From contig NC_080672.1 of assembly GCF_030247195.1 (NCBI RefSeq), positions 63,208,549-63,272,548 of the forward strand: a stretch of 64,000 nt of DNA, read 5' to 3'. The stretch comes from Topomyia yanbarensis. Lineage: Eukaryota; Arthropoda; Insecta; Diptera; Culicidae. The first letter of the stretch is position 1. Every line of letters starts with the position of its first letter. The notes under the pieces are model-generated. The model worked only from the letters and a program-made list of their open reading frames with translations. It did no database searches and was not told the origin of the DNA. The position numbers were made by a program, and so were the translations under genes. Of the stretch, positions 33,287 through 45,420 are shown in pieces.

Positions 33287-35733
33287 GGGGCCGTTCATAT
33301 ACCACGTTGACAAAAAAAACTTTATTGTTGACCCCCTCCTCCCCCTCCGTGGACAAGCGTGGACAATTCCTGTACCCCTACCCCCTCCATAAGATAACCA
33401 CGCGGACTTTAAAAAAAATTGGGTAGTTTCATGAAATTAGGTTTTAAGCAAATTTTCCAATGTGTCAAGTACTTAATCTTTAATGTTATGGTTTCCATCA
33501 ACCAGGATGGTTAAAAATGGAGTGTAAAAACATTTCCATGGTCCCGTAAGTTCCTTTGAAATAGGTAGCATTATCTTGAGCATTTCGGCAAATTTATTAG
33601 GAATTTTGTAGAATTTTATTGATGTTCGTAGCACTTCTTTAAAGTTCTAGAACTATCCTGAATCTCTGAAATTCGTAAGACTTGCTTGAAATTTATAGAT
33701 AAATTCCCAAAAAAATTTCTTAGTTTTTATCTGCGTGAAGCAGAAGGAATTGTTTTTTGTATATTTGATTCGTGTAATAATAACAACACAATTTTTTCAA
33801 CTGTGGGATCGAAATTTGGTGGGTTAAAAAAACAGAAGTTCCCGTTTTGTGGGCGCGATAACAATTCTTCTCAGATACATACAGGATTTCAGATTGGTTT
33901 TATTCCTTTCAATTTTTGGTCGTTAATGAACTTTAAAAACCCCGAATACAGATATTTAAATATATTTGCAAAGGAATATGATTTAACATAAAAACAATGT
34001 CGGCATATAAACTAAAAGGTGTAATAACCACAGTTTTTGACTACATAAGATAGGTTTTACTGAGCTAGGAAATATTCCTTGAACCACCCCAATATGGTGG
34101 ATACATTTTTTTAATCACGCTCACAAGATCTTCAAATGAAGTGTTGAGAAAATACTTATTTTTTCAGCTCTTTAAATACTACCAGCAGCCTCCATCGAAG
34201 TCGCTAGTCTTGCGAATCTCGCCCATTCCATTCTAAACATTGTATTTCCTAGAATGTATGGGACTCAGCACTCAAATAATTTGAATTATTCATCGTTCAT
34301 CGTTCATCAAAAATCGTTTTATCGCCGCTCTAGATACCTGCAAAATTGCCTAAAATCTTCTTTGATGTTTGAAAAATATCCCGAATTTTTTGCAATTTCC
34401 CCTAAAGTTAGTAAGACTTGGAACATGCCGTACCTAAAGCTTGAAAAAGCTTTTTGATATTCGTCACTTTTCTAATTTTGTAAGTTTTCTCGAAATATTT
34501 CGTTGAAATTAATTGGGAGTTTCATGAAATGCATTTGACATCTTTTTAAGTTTGATAGAATTTTATAAGATCTGCTGATGTTTAAAAGATTCTTCATAAA
34601 TCCTTAGAATATTCTTGAAACTTTGCGAACTTTCCAGAGCTTCTTAAGATTCTTCTTAATATCGTAGGATTTCCTTGAAGCAGCTTGACTGAATCACCGA
34701 TAGCCGTTAACAAAACCTACTGAAACTGTAATATTTCTAAATGGTGTATGTACTATCGAGGCAAAATGTACGTACTATCGAGGTATACCTGTACTATGAT
34801 GCCGAAATTGTTTACGCTTCAACCACAGAATGTCATACACTTCTTTAGATTGTTGCGAATCGAAGATCTGGTGACTATATTAAATGTTTTACCTAAAAAT
34901 GTAAACACAAATCGCATTCACACGTGTCATAAGTGTGTATTGAAGACAAAAATTGTATGACGTGTCGAAAATGTACATGGAAAACTTTCCATACAAATAA
35001 ATCAACAATTTTTAACTTTTATTCATATCTTCGGCATAATTTGGTCTAGAAACAATCGGTGAAATGCATTTTAAAGGAAATCGGTCGAAGAATCTAGAAA
35101 AATAGTAAGTTTTGATTACAGTGTTGCCAAATATGCAATTTTTCCAATTTAAAACTAAAACTGCATTTTTCTCGCATTAAATTTATTTTTATTTTGCAAA
35201 TCGTTATGCCGGTGTGTTCCTCAAACATTTTTACACATAAAATCATCTGAAACTTTAATATAATTTGAGACAATCCCAAAATACAGCGATTTGAAACAAA
35301 AAACTCACAATTTTTAATAACGTTTCTCGCTGTATCTCAGTAACCAAGCAGAGATTCAAAATTCTGAAAACGTCGCTTTGTAGAGATTTTTCAGAGAAGT
35401 AATGTGGCATACATAACTCAGTTTACCCCAAAATGGCGTCAGCAGATAGCACAACAGCGACGAGTTGCCATTAATGTTTTCAATTTTCATAGATGTATGC
35501 ACACTCACACTCTGTGCTGTTATAAGCACTTTGGCTATTTCAAAATCCTGAAAATAAATTGAAGGCGCTCACACCAATGATGATACAAATTTCTTTCGTT
35601 TTCTTATAAAAGACAACAATATGATAAACAGTCCACGTGGACATTTCCCACACCTCCACCCCCTCCCCATGGACAAGCATGGACTTTCTCGTGACCCTCC
35701 CCTAAATTGTCCACGTGGTATATGGATGGCCCC
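33287..35733. mobile_element. TIR-bounded 2.45 kb unit (GGGGCCGTTCATATACCACG)
   Basis: The left end GGGGCCGTTCATATACCACG and the right end CGTGGTATATGGATGGCCCC are inverted copies with few mismatches. Each end carries a C-rich module with TGGACAAGC(A/G)TGGAC in the same direct orientation, so the subterminal parts are not simple mirror images. CAA lies outside both ends (33284-33286 and 35734-35736), a possible 3-bp TSD. The interior has no transposase and contains an older MITE copy (to 35462). Two separate short MITEs of one family are an alternative explanation. Confidence 0.55.
34690..35462. repeat. Diverged left-truncated copy of the 39038-39806 MITE
   Basis: From about 34880 to 35462 the sequence aligns in direct orientation with 39225-39806, sharing for example CAGTGTTGCCAAATA and GATAGCACAACAGCGACG at its end. 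The left terminus of this copy is eroded or lost. Confidence 0.8.
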
Positions 35734-35736
35734 CAA

Positions 35737-36773
35737 TGGGTTATTTTATACAGCGTTTTTTTTCCGTGATGCAATTTGATGTGGGACACCCTTTAATAAC
35801 ATTTTTCTCGAAACTGCGTTTTTCAAATTGGTGAAAACGATAACTCAAAAACTAATCAACGAATTGACGTGATTTTTTTATGAGAATGCATAATATGCGT
35901 ACCCTGTCGAAGAACCACAGAAAACCGCAAAAAAATTTAAAGAAAAGTGAGCGAATTTTATAGTAAAATATGAGATTTTTTGCTTTCATGAAGCCATTTT
36001 CCGAAACACGGTTCATTGACTAACTACAAGTCTAACCTTTACAAAACTTATAGGATTTCCCGTATCAGACAATTTTATCGAGAGTTTTCGTGTTCGCAAC
36101 GGCACTCCTCGACGTGGAAATTGTTGGACGTCTACTCTTGGAACGTTTGTTTGTGTGGCTCTGCGTGACTGAAAATATTGTTTATTCGTACAGAATCAAT
36201 GTATAAATAAATCTAAACATTACAAAAAAGATCCATTGTTACCTTGCATTCATAATCAAAAACCAAAATAACCTTTGGCTTGAGCACATTACATCAGAAT
36301 CAGACACCCCGCTTAAATTGCCCTATATGAGAGGTAGTTGGTTGTGATGTTCATGGTTTTAAATTGTATGATAAGGAAGCGATAATTCATTAGCTTCCTC
36401 ACCACAAGAACGCCATTCAGAATACTCGGGAAGAAGTTTCTTGAAGTATCTGGGTAGTGATAATTAGGATTCTACTTCTTCTAATTCCGATATGTATTTC
36501 ACAATTGGCTAGCGTGTAGTACTCGGTGTTTGGTCGTACAGTTTTACCTCCAATTTGTTACTTTCCTTATACACAGGAATCTTAATTCTAACTCTGTCAC
36601 GTTGTGGTAGTGGTAGTAAATGAATTCGAATGGTACAAAATTTGTAGTTTATGATTGCAGTCTGGAACCAAGCAGTGCTTTTTATTCAACAATTTTTGCT
36701 AACGCTAGTATACAAAAGAGACAATTTTCGGATGGATGGAACATTTTACAAAATTTGTTCTTTATTTTTGAAA
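35737..36773. other. Unassigned noncoding sequence
   Basis: AT-rich DNA with no gene or obvious repeat; may include unrecognised element remnants. Confidence 0.4.
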
Positions 36774-36780
36774 CTACTGC

Positions 36781-37180
36781 CACAGAGAACAGACATCCAT
36801 GATCGAATAAAAATATTTAAAAAACTTGTGTAAACATTTGAATATGCGATAATCACATCAACTCATCCCAACTATCCTTCAAATCCATTCCGGAATCGGT
36901 TCGAAGTCCTGAATGGATTCAGTATGGAGTCTTGCTCAAAGAAAACAACCGATTCCGACTCTATCGGTTGATGCATTTGAGCTGGAATTCATACTGGAAG
37001 TCCGAACCGGTTCCGGACTAGTTTGACTGGGCAGAGGTATAACCGCTGTCAATTAAGTCGAACTCAGCCACAAAAAACATGCCGACAGTAGCGCACCTGG
37101 TTTGGATATCCCAACTACCTTCGAAACCGTTAGAGATTTTTACACAAGTTGAATGCTGAAGATAGACGTCTGTTCTCTGT
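36781..37180. mobile_element. 400-bp MITE with CACAGAGAACAGAC termini
   Basis: Left end CACAGAGAACAGACATC and right end, reverse complement CACAGAGAACAGACGTC, form TIRs, and ACTTGTGTAAA recurs inverted further in (36826 and 37139). CTACTGC flanks both sides (36774-36780 and 37181-37187), a 7-bp or longer TSD. The interior contains CCGATTCCGACTC and CGGTTCCGGAC blocks but no coding. Confidence 0.7.
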
Positions 37181-37187
37181 GCTACTG

Positions 37188-38344
37188 CGCTTACAGCGGT
37201 TGAAGATAATCAGTACAACATTCTTGATGTGATGAAACTGGCCACAGTTAGCTTCCAGCGATAACAGAAGGCCGAATCTGGTATCCCTTGAAATCAATCA
37301 ATGTCGTGTTGATGAATCCTCTTCAGAATAATCCATTTTCAATCATCGCGATAAGGATGAGGAATCTTTAGTTTATGGGCTCTTTTTACACAAAATGTTG
37401 TGACCTTATGCAGTGATCAATTTTTAGCTAATGACATCATGTTCGCATTAGTTCTATGCTCATCTTATACCCACATTTCGTGTGCAAATTCGAACGCGCT
37501 AATGCGTACCAAAACACGCGCACATGTTCGTCTGCACATCCGAACCCCATGTACGTACGCGGTGTTCGTACACATAGGTTCTTGACACTCGGTTTCTCTT
37601 TCTCTCATTTATCATCACTAACATTAACTCATTCTGTTTTTATGTATACCTTTATTGTGTACGCACACGGTATACGTACACGGTGTTTAAACCTAAGTTT
37701 GCACATTGTTCGCTTGTGTTTGGTGTTCGATGCAAACCTGTGCACAAAGGTAAAGCATGTTTGAGGTTGAACGCGTGCACGAAATTTTGTACACGGGTGC
37801 AAACTTGTCGATGTTCATGGGAAAACTGGGTATCAGAAATAAAAATCCGGAACCCGGATTTCAATTTCAGCGCTCTTCAACAATAGAAAAAGCGAGTCGG
37901 TAATTGGAATTTTAAATTCCCAATTAATGACTGGTGTCTACCCTTGAGATGCGATTCCAGATTTTAAGGAAAAGGTTTCGGTAGATTCCGTGATACAAAT
38001 ACCGAGTCCGTTATCAAATTCTGAATCTCTAGATACCGGAAACTCCTACTTGACAGTAACCAACAATTGTGGTAGACAAAAATTTTCGATTCGAAAAGTA
38101 CATCGACATAACACGAGATTCGAAAAATTTGGTACCGCTGGGTTTAAACGCCCTGAAGCTTACCGAAATCAGTGTCAGTAGGATCTTTAAACTATTGCTT
38201 GTGGCGCTAAAAACTAGATTGGAACCGCACTGCGCACATTCTTCTAATAAATTTTTCTCATTGACTGGTTAGTTCGACTGGTCTGTCTATGAGAGTATCA
38301 TCTCTATCACTAGAAATACATGTGTTTTAACAGCTTCCATTTTT
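37188..38344. other. Unassigned noncoding sequence
   Basis: Contains CGTAC/GTACAC-rich stretches at about 37540-37690 with short inverted matches (GTGTACG...CGTACAC). No gene was recognised. Confidence 0.4.
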
Positions 38345-38620
38345 AGTGATGGGCACTTTGCAAAATCGAATCGGTTTTGCTACATCGATCATTTCAATTC
38401 GATAAATCGACGTTGTCAAACATCGAGCCGGGAAAAATCGATTTTCGAGGTAAAAAGATCGATTGTGGAAAAATCGCGTTTTTTTTTTCAATAGGGATTT
38501 TGAAAGGAAAATCGATTTCACCAAATCGATTATATTGAATCAATAAAATCGATGTTGTCAAACATCGAACCGAAAAGATCGGATGCAAACAATCGATTTT
38601 TCAAGCTGAAAAAATTTGAA
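38345..38620 (+). repeat. Tandemly duplicated ATCGATTT-rich unit
   Basis: A block around CGATAAATCGACGTTGTCAA (38400) and ACATCGAGCCG recurs about 140 bp downstream as AAATCGATGTTGTCAAACAT. The segment starts TAGTGATGGGCAC, similar to hAT MITE ends, but no matching right terminus was found. Confidence 0.6.
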
Positions 38621-39033
38621 ACACACATGAAGTGCAATTTAATGGATTTTCATGTGAAATTTAAAGGGAAATCATTTCTTTTATTTTTTAACATAAGAAT
38701 GCACATGAAAGTGATGTTTAATTGCATAAGGTTTTATCGTGTCGATAATTTTCAGTGTAAGAATCAAGGCTGGCTATTCGTCAACATTGACACAATATCC
38801 TATTGTAACAGTTGTTCTAAATTAACTTCTTTGAAGTTCGAAGTGATTGCCAATACCAAGTTATTGTATTGTACATTAAAGGTTTGTGATACTAAGCAAA
38901 CATGTACTAAGTCACATCATATATTAAATATTTATACTGTAAGGCTTTGCAACGAATTTATGCAGTTCGAGTTTGCTGAATAGCATGACATCGGTATGCC
39001 ACCGCCTATGCTCACCCGAACTTGGCTGTAGTT
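38621..39033. other. Unassigned AT-rich sequence
   Basis: An open frame of 143 codons (38552-38983, plus) begins with a non-ATG codon and matches nothing known; not called a gene. Confidence 0.4.
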
Positions 39034-39037
39034 ATAC

Positions 39038-39806
39038 CGTCGCTGTTGTGCTATCTTATGACAAGCGCCATTTTGCACATTTCGAGAAAAACGATTTTTA
39101 AAGTTTGAGATTGAATATCATGAAACTTATAAATGGTAGAAACAATTCAGAGAAGACAATTGATGCTTCCACCTATTCTGTACTAATCTCTCAAATATTA
39201 CGAACATCGGTTGACTATGTTGCGAGTTTTCACTAAAAATGTAAACAAAAGTCGCACTCACACGTGTCATAGGTGTGTATTGATGAAAAAATTTGTATGA
39301 CGTGTCATAATCGTGCATGGAAAATTTTCCATAGAAAAAATCACCAATTATGAACTTTTATTCATATTCTTGGCTTCATTTGGTCTATAAACAACCGGTT
39401 AGATGCATTTCGAAGGAAATGAGTCAGGGAATCTAGAAAAAATAGTTACTTTTAGTTACAGTGTTGCCAAATAGGCAATATTTCCAGTTTAAAACTAAAA
39501 CTGCCTTTTTCTCCCAATACATGTATTTTTCTTTTGAAAATTATTATTCCATTGTGTTTCTACGACATTTTTACACATAAAAGCAACTAAAACTTTATTA
39601 TAACTTGATTCAATCCCAAGATATAATGATTTGAAGCAAAACATTCACAATTTCTTATCACTTTTCTCGCTATATTTCAGTAAACAAGCAAAATTTCAAA
39701 ATTCTGGAAACGCTATCTTGTAGAGATTCGTTAGACGAGTAATATGGCATATCTAACTCAGATTACCCCAAAATGGCGTTTGTCATAAGATAGCACAACA
39801 GCGACG
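39038..39806. mobile_element. 769-bp MITE with 38-bp TIRs
   Basis: The first 38 bp (CGTCGCTGTTGTGCTATCTT onwards) and last 38 bp are inverted copies with a single mismatch. ATAC flanks both ends (39034-39037 and 39807-39810), a likely 4-bp TSD. The interior is AT-rich without transposase and aligns with the older copy ending at 35462. Confidence 0.85.
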
Positions 39807-40006
39807 ATACTGCCTTTTTCTCTCACTACACTGGAATAGGACCGTTGCAGGAACAAAACACCATAAAATATCAAACAAGCAAACCGACCACTACGAAAAC
39901 AAAACTTGACAACACAACCGCTAGATCGCCTACTTGGATCAACCTGCCGCAGCTCTAACTGCGATCTACAAGTGCGAAACCAAAACAGAAGCAATTCATT
40001 TCTCAC

Positions 40007-40116
40007 CTTCTTCGGCAATCTCGGCCGGTCACTGATGCTATAGAATATCACATCCGAACATCCGAAGACAATAGCCGTAAGTGACGGAACAAAACTTATA
40101 CCCATCAGTATTGAAA
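40007..40116 (-). other. Speculative internal exon bounded by splice-like signals
   Basis: On the minus strand a CTAAT branch-like site and a pyrimidine tract precede CCACTTTCAG, an acceptor-like sequence. After 110 bases AAG/GTGAGA makes a good donor. The frame through it is open and would encode a hydrophobic segment, MGISFVPSLTAIVFGC, then polar residues. No protein family is recognised and no flanking exons were found. Chance occurrence is quite possible. Confidence 0.18.
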
Positions 40117-40160
40117 CTGAAAGTGGAACCGGAATGGTGATGCGATGCAAAAAAAGAAAT

Positions 40161-40221
40161 TAGCACACAAAAGCCGGGGCCCGATCTCAATTTGCGATCG
40201 GACCCCGGCTTTCGGTGCTAC
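40161..40221. repeat. GC-rich 26-bp stem hairpin
   Basis: Arms 40161-40186 and 40196-40221 pair over 26 bp with three mismatches (core AAAGCCGGGGCCCGATC) around a 9-base loop. It stands out from the AT-rich surroundings. No T-run or gene end links it to a known function. Confidence 0.85.
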
Positions 40222-42640
40222 ACGGCACGGTCTCTGAAAGGGAAAGTTGCGATCTTGATCGGCACCCGATCTGACCTGAACCCGTTCCATCCACACCGTT
40301 GACTGACCGGTCAGTCACGTTTTGCCCGGTTCAAAAATCAAAATTTTTGCAATACACTGTAGCGAGATGAAAGTTCAAATACTTTCACTTTTCGCTAATT
40401 CCCAATACATAGGTGGCACAATACGATCGATCACTACGTTCGGTCTGCGACCGACCGGTCCAAATATGGAGCAGATCATCGCCACGCTGAATAACGGCGA
40501 ATCGCTTCAGGTGGTGTGACTTTTTGTTGTTGTTGTTATTGTTGCTCGCACAGCTACTCGATTATTACGTAAAGCGGCCTTAAACTTGGTCATGGCTAAA
40601 CAACTTCTACGGGTATACCAGAACGTGCCAACGATTGGACGAAGTGTGGTTTTGATCTTGTTTCTAGACGACGGTAATAATGCATTCCTAGCTGTGACAG
40701 GTTTGGGGTCAGGTGCCCAGCGGGCAATTCAGTCTGTGGAGGGACGTTAGTGTAGTAAAGTTAATATTATTTATTTTACGTAAATTGAAGATTAACAGGT
40801 TTATGATTCAATTTGTAAGACGGAATATTTCCGTGGTTCAATCTAAGGAACTTTGAACAGCTGGGTCGGTGGTGATAGGCCACATAAGAGATGCTGGAAA
40901 CCTGTTCAGCGGGAATTAAATGTAAATTGTCCGGAAAAAAAAGACAGCTGATGTCAACATTTTGATCGAACTGTATTAAATTATATTAAATCTTTTATTC
41001 AGCTGTACGATAGTCAAATGAATTAATATCGCAGAGTCTTCAAAAGTATTGATGTAATACTAAGCAACCCAACATTAACAAACAAGACGTAGAACAGAAG
41101 GTGCAGGAAGCTTCTTTGTGGGACTTAATATTTGTTCCTTAATTTTAAAACCAAACTTAGAGTAATACAGGTATTTTGATTTATTTTTAACATGGAATTG
41201 TCGGTAACGGAAGGTAGGATTCATTGTGAAGATTAATATTCGAAACACCTGTACAGAATGTAAATTGTTCTGACTGCCGATTTATTTTACTATAGATAAA
41301 GCAATCCTCGATATACATTGTTGTTCTTACAAAACCTTTTTACTAGATTGTTCGTGCATCCATAGCCTTCGACATTTGGAAGGTTCAAATATAATTCTAG
41401 ACAAGCCTATGATTAGAGCCAACTGTTCAAATTCACTACGAGTGTAAATTTCTGAAGAACCGTTACTCGTCAACCAAACCTGTTGATAGTAAATAGAAGG
41501 GAAAAGTTTTTTTTCTAACGCTGTCTGCTGAAATCTGTGTTTAACTAACAAAAGTTGGTCCGTGAATCCTCCTCAAAGTGAATTTTAACAGTTGACACCC
41601 TAATCATCGAGTTGTCGAAAATTATACCCTTCCGAAAAAACCTATAGAGTTTCGATCAAATTTTAACGCACCAATCGCCACCATCCGATCAGCAGATTTC
41701 CTTTCCCCGAGGCGATTCAACCTATGAGCAAAAGTGAACGATCCTCAGTTGAACCTGTTTTGATCTCGCGAGTCGCGATTCGCGACCGCTTGTTACGTTG
41801 CAGACCGAACAGAAAACCCACTTCGGTGTTGTATCTAGGCAATCGAGTCGGACGGTATCGTTGGCATAACAACACCTGAATGATTCCCGCACATAAAAAC
41901 ATATAAACGTGTCAATGAACCTCCTCCTCTTATGCGTGGTCGAGTCAGCCAAGAAATCAATTTGCAAAATCGCCTACAACTGCTCTTCTGCTGCATCTTC
42001 ACGATATCACTCGGCGCGGTTCTCACCTGATTTGGGCGACTCTCACATAATAATAATAATAATAATAATAACAATCACGCAGATCGCCGATGCTATCGCC
42101 ATGGCGACGATACGACTTGTTTTGATTCCGCCGGCTTGCTTGGATCGTAAACAGATTTGCGATTTTTTCCACTTTGGTTTGTTGATGCTGTGTTTGTATA
42201 ACAAACCGGTTGAGCTGGGTATCGCTGAAAGTTGATGTTTTTTTTTGGTTGCCGCGATTTAACAAATTTATGAGAAGACAGTAAACGGACTCCCGTGCCT
42301 TGAGAGGTTCCTGTTTCCCTGCAGCTGTTTAAGTAGATTAAGTTCCACAATTTACGAGAGGAAAAAGTTACGATAAAACATGTGTGGTGATAAAATAACT
42401 GCAACATAGAAAGTTTTTCTTTTCACGAACGTGTCATTCATTTACACTGTGGTACTCTCCCTGGGTGTGGTTCCTTGAAACAGGCGAACATAGATCATTT
42501 TTAATAAAGGGTACCCAACATCAAATTGCATCACGGAAAAGAAACGTTGTAGAAAATAGCTCATTGTGTATTTTTACTCTTGACAATTTGTGTAGAAGTG
42601 GTTTAGAGTGTATTGTTTACAATGTATTTTTATCGCTGTC
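40222..42640. other. Unassigned, possibly host noncoding DNA
   Basis: Moderate complexity; contains a (TAA)8 tract and several short open frames lacking family resemblance. GTCAGTCA-type palindrome ACTGACCGGTCAGT lies at about 40301-40315. Confidence 0.35.
42048..42071 (+). repeat. (TAA)8 microsatellite
   Basis: Twenty-four bases of perfect TAA repeat. Confidence 0.95.
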
Positions 42641-42649
42641 AGTTTGGAA

Positions 42650-43460
42650 AAAATGGCGAAAATTGGAAAAAATGGCGTCGCCCGCATTGATTTTGCGCAA
42701 GCACCTAGAAAATCCTCAACGCTAGCATCGTGACTTCGGAAAACAACTCAGAATCGTACTGTCGACGGTGAGTCGTTTGATTAAACGTTACTACCACACT
42801 CTAAACATCGAACGGAAGGAGAAATGCGGTCAGTATTGATGTTTTATTAGTGATCAGGATCAAAAGCGTGTAGTGAAAGCGTTTAAGCGGAATCCCATTG
42901 CTTCGGTCAGGGATGTGGCCAAAACATTGAATCTGTCCAAGTCTTTCGTTCGGAAAGCTAAGGACCGGGAGAGATTGCATACGCACAAAGTGCAGAAGGC
43001 TCCAAATCGTGACGAACGTAAAATGCGATGGGCAACGGAAACTGTACACCCAGATCCTGACGAAGCCCCAGTGTCTTATCAAGGATGATGAGACTTATGT
43101 CAAGGCGGATTTCCAGTAGCTTCCAGAACTACCTACTGTGCTTCACCACCCAGCCCAAGTTTGATGTTCCGGAGAAATTCAGGAAGCAACAACTTTCTAA
43201 GTTTGTCAATAAATACATTATTTGGCAAGCGATCTGCTCATGTAGCAAACGAAGTGCGCCGTTCGTGACTACCGGGACTGTAAACGGGGAGATCTACCTC
43301 AAAAAGCATCTACAGAGGCGTCTGTTTCCTCTGTTAAAACAATACGAGATCCCTACGATCTTCTAGCCGGATGTAGCTTCGATCCATCATTCAAAAGTTG
43401 TCCTGAAGTGGTACGAAGCCAGCAGGGTCACTTTCGTACCCAAGGATATGAACCCCTCCC
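42650..43460 (+). pseudogene. IS630/mariner-like (D37E type) transposase relic
   Basis: Such transposases cut and paste elements at TA sites. A DNA-binding part is visible as VKAFKRNPIASVRDVAKTLN with a helix-turn-helix-like NLSKSFVRKAK (42873-42965). The catalytic part follows in shifted frames: DDETYVKAD near 43089, then YIIWQAICSCSKRSAPFV, TGTVNGEIYLK and VTFVPKDMN (43215-43455). Order and wording match mosquito ITmD37E-type transposases as I know them. Several stops and frameshifts occur and the C-terminal end is lost after 43460. No TIRs were found. Confidence 0.75.
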
Positions 43461-43868
43461 CCTCTCAACGCACCGGAACTAATAATTCTCAATAACTATT
43501 ATTTGAGAATCTCGCAAAATTAAAAGAAACTTTAGCTACATTTTTTATTTTTCTGTGGAAATCAACTAATTAGAAAAAGAAAATTGGTTTTGTTATTTTG
43601 TTAATCGAATGACTTTGAAACTAACTAATTCAGAATTGTCTAGTTATTGAGATTATTATTCACAGAGCAAATTTCCGGTTAACATGTAAAAGAAATTATG
43701 TAAAACGTAAAGAATTGAGGATTGCAGAAGAATGGAATTATTCTCAAAAGATTCCACTGAACATTTATGAGTACAATTTCATCTCAGAATTGTCTTTTAG
43801 CGCACACTTCCTAAATGGGTTAAAAACCGTACTTGGGTACATTTTTCTTATTTCCTGCAAGGCAAAAT
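43461..43868. other. AT-rich gap between the mariner-like and BEL/Pao relics
   Basis: A remnant of the BEL/Pao 3' LTR might lie here but no matching pair of LTRs was found. Confidence 0.35.
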
Positions 43869-45420
43869 TCACGGAATTAATGCTGCCACAATCTGGCATT
43901 GCTGGTTGTAATTGTTGAGTCTGCCATCTACCTCGCTCTCGTGTACGTTCATTTCGTTTTTGTTAGAGCAGTTTTGGATTCCGTTGTTGGATGTTCGATG
44001 CTTATTGTGTTTTTGAGTGACTCTAGCATAGGCGTTGCCAGTATCAACATTCTCTCCCCCGTAACGCTGGCCTGGTCCTGTTTTATCACCATCATCAACC
44101 TCTAATACCACCAATCTAGCCACAGTCCTACACACAAGTCCCCTCGCATTTTGCACTATAGTTTGCCGCATTTTTCCGTCCACCCCTTTGATCACTTGAG
44201 CTATACGACCCCTCGTCCACTCATTTCTTCTGCCGTCGCCAACTACCAACACCAGCTCCCCTTCTGCTACTGGTTTTGCTTCGCCGCACCATTTCGCGCG
44301 TTTGTTCAGCGTAGGGAGATACTCCCTTGTCCACCTTCTCCAAAACACGTCGTGTTGATGTTGTATTTGATCCCCAGATGATTGTGAAGCCGTCGAAGAA
44401 CCGGTAGTCTCCATTGCCGGCTGGTGAACCCCACTTGAATTGGCCCAAAAGGAAGTGGTTTGGTGTGAGAGCTTCGTATTCTTTAGATGCAAGCGGTAGA
44501 TACGTTAGTGGACGACTATTCACGATTGCTTCAGCCTCCACATGTTTCGAGCGCTTCGTCATCCAGCCTACGGTTATTATTGTATGCCAGCTCCACAGCC
44601 GTTTTGATGGAGCGTACCGTCCGTTTCCATGCGCCGCCCATATGGGGAGTTCCCGGTGGGTTGAATATCCACTTCGTATCGATACCAGTGAACGTAACAG
44701 CTAACTGATCGATCTATTCTTTCAGCAGTCTTGCGGTCCCTTGGAAGTATGTTCCAGTGTCGGAAAACATTTCGGCCGGAGAACCTCGATGACAGATGAA
44801 CCGGCGAATACATTTGATGCAGAATTCCGTAGTAAGGTTGTGAGCGACTTCAACGTGAACTGCGCGCACTGTCAGGCACGTAAACACATCGGCTACCCAT
44901 CGTTTTGCGTTACTCCTTCCCACTTCACAGTCAACGGCTCAAAGAAATCTATTCCGACGTATGTGAACGGTCGCACGAACGATGCTATCCTAGCAAGTAG
45001 TAGCGGCGTCATTCGGGGAACCTTTGGCGAAGCCTTATAGATTCGACACCATTGACAAGCTTTGGTTGCTCTTCTAACCGCTATTCTAAGTTTTGGAATG
45101 TAATACCGTTGGCGTATCTAGTTCACGATGGTCTCCGGGTTACATTGTCTGTACCCTACGTGGTAGCTATCAACTAACAAAACGGTAAACGGATGCTGGT
45201 TTTGGAGAATCACTGGGAACTTCACATCATTCTTCAAGTTTGGAGCTTCTCCGATATCCTACCATCAACGCGAAGAATGTCGTTTTCGTCCAAGGTTGAA
45301 CATAACTGACAAATGTTGCTGCTTTATCCAATAGAAATCTGCTCATCCATTGGCTTTAGCTTGTAGTTGGTCAACACCACAATCTCGTCTGGAAAGCTTT
45401 GCCACTGTGTCTCTCGAATA
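43869..45420 (-). pseudogene. BEL/Pao integrase and C-terminal domain remnant
   Basis: The integrase inserts element DNA into the host. On the minus strand SYHVGYRQCNPET and ACQWCRIYKA (about 45170-45040) mark the zinc-binding part. AKRWVADVFTCLTVRAVHVE, EFCIKCIRRF and FSDTGTYFQG (44920-44720) belong to the catalytic core, in which the asparagine usual after FSD is changed. VEAEAIVNSRPLTYLP and EALTPNHFLLG follow (about 44545-44440). The C-terminal domain with DVFWRRWTREYLPTL and RNEWTRGRIAQVIKGVDGK ends in AGLV-type sequence near 44100. Several frameshifts are present. Confidence 0.85.

Noticed and set aside
39758..40150. 130-codon minus-strand frame with a signal-peptide-like start
   Set aside because: The first codon is TTG, an in-frame stop lies just upstream, and the 3' part overlaps a MITE terminus. 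Only a smaller exon-like segment is kept as a speculation.
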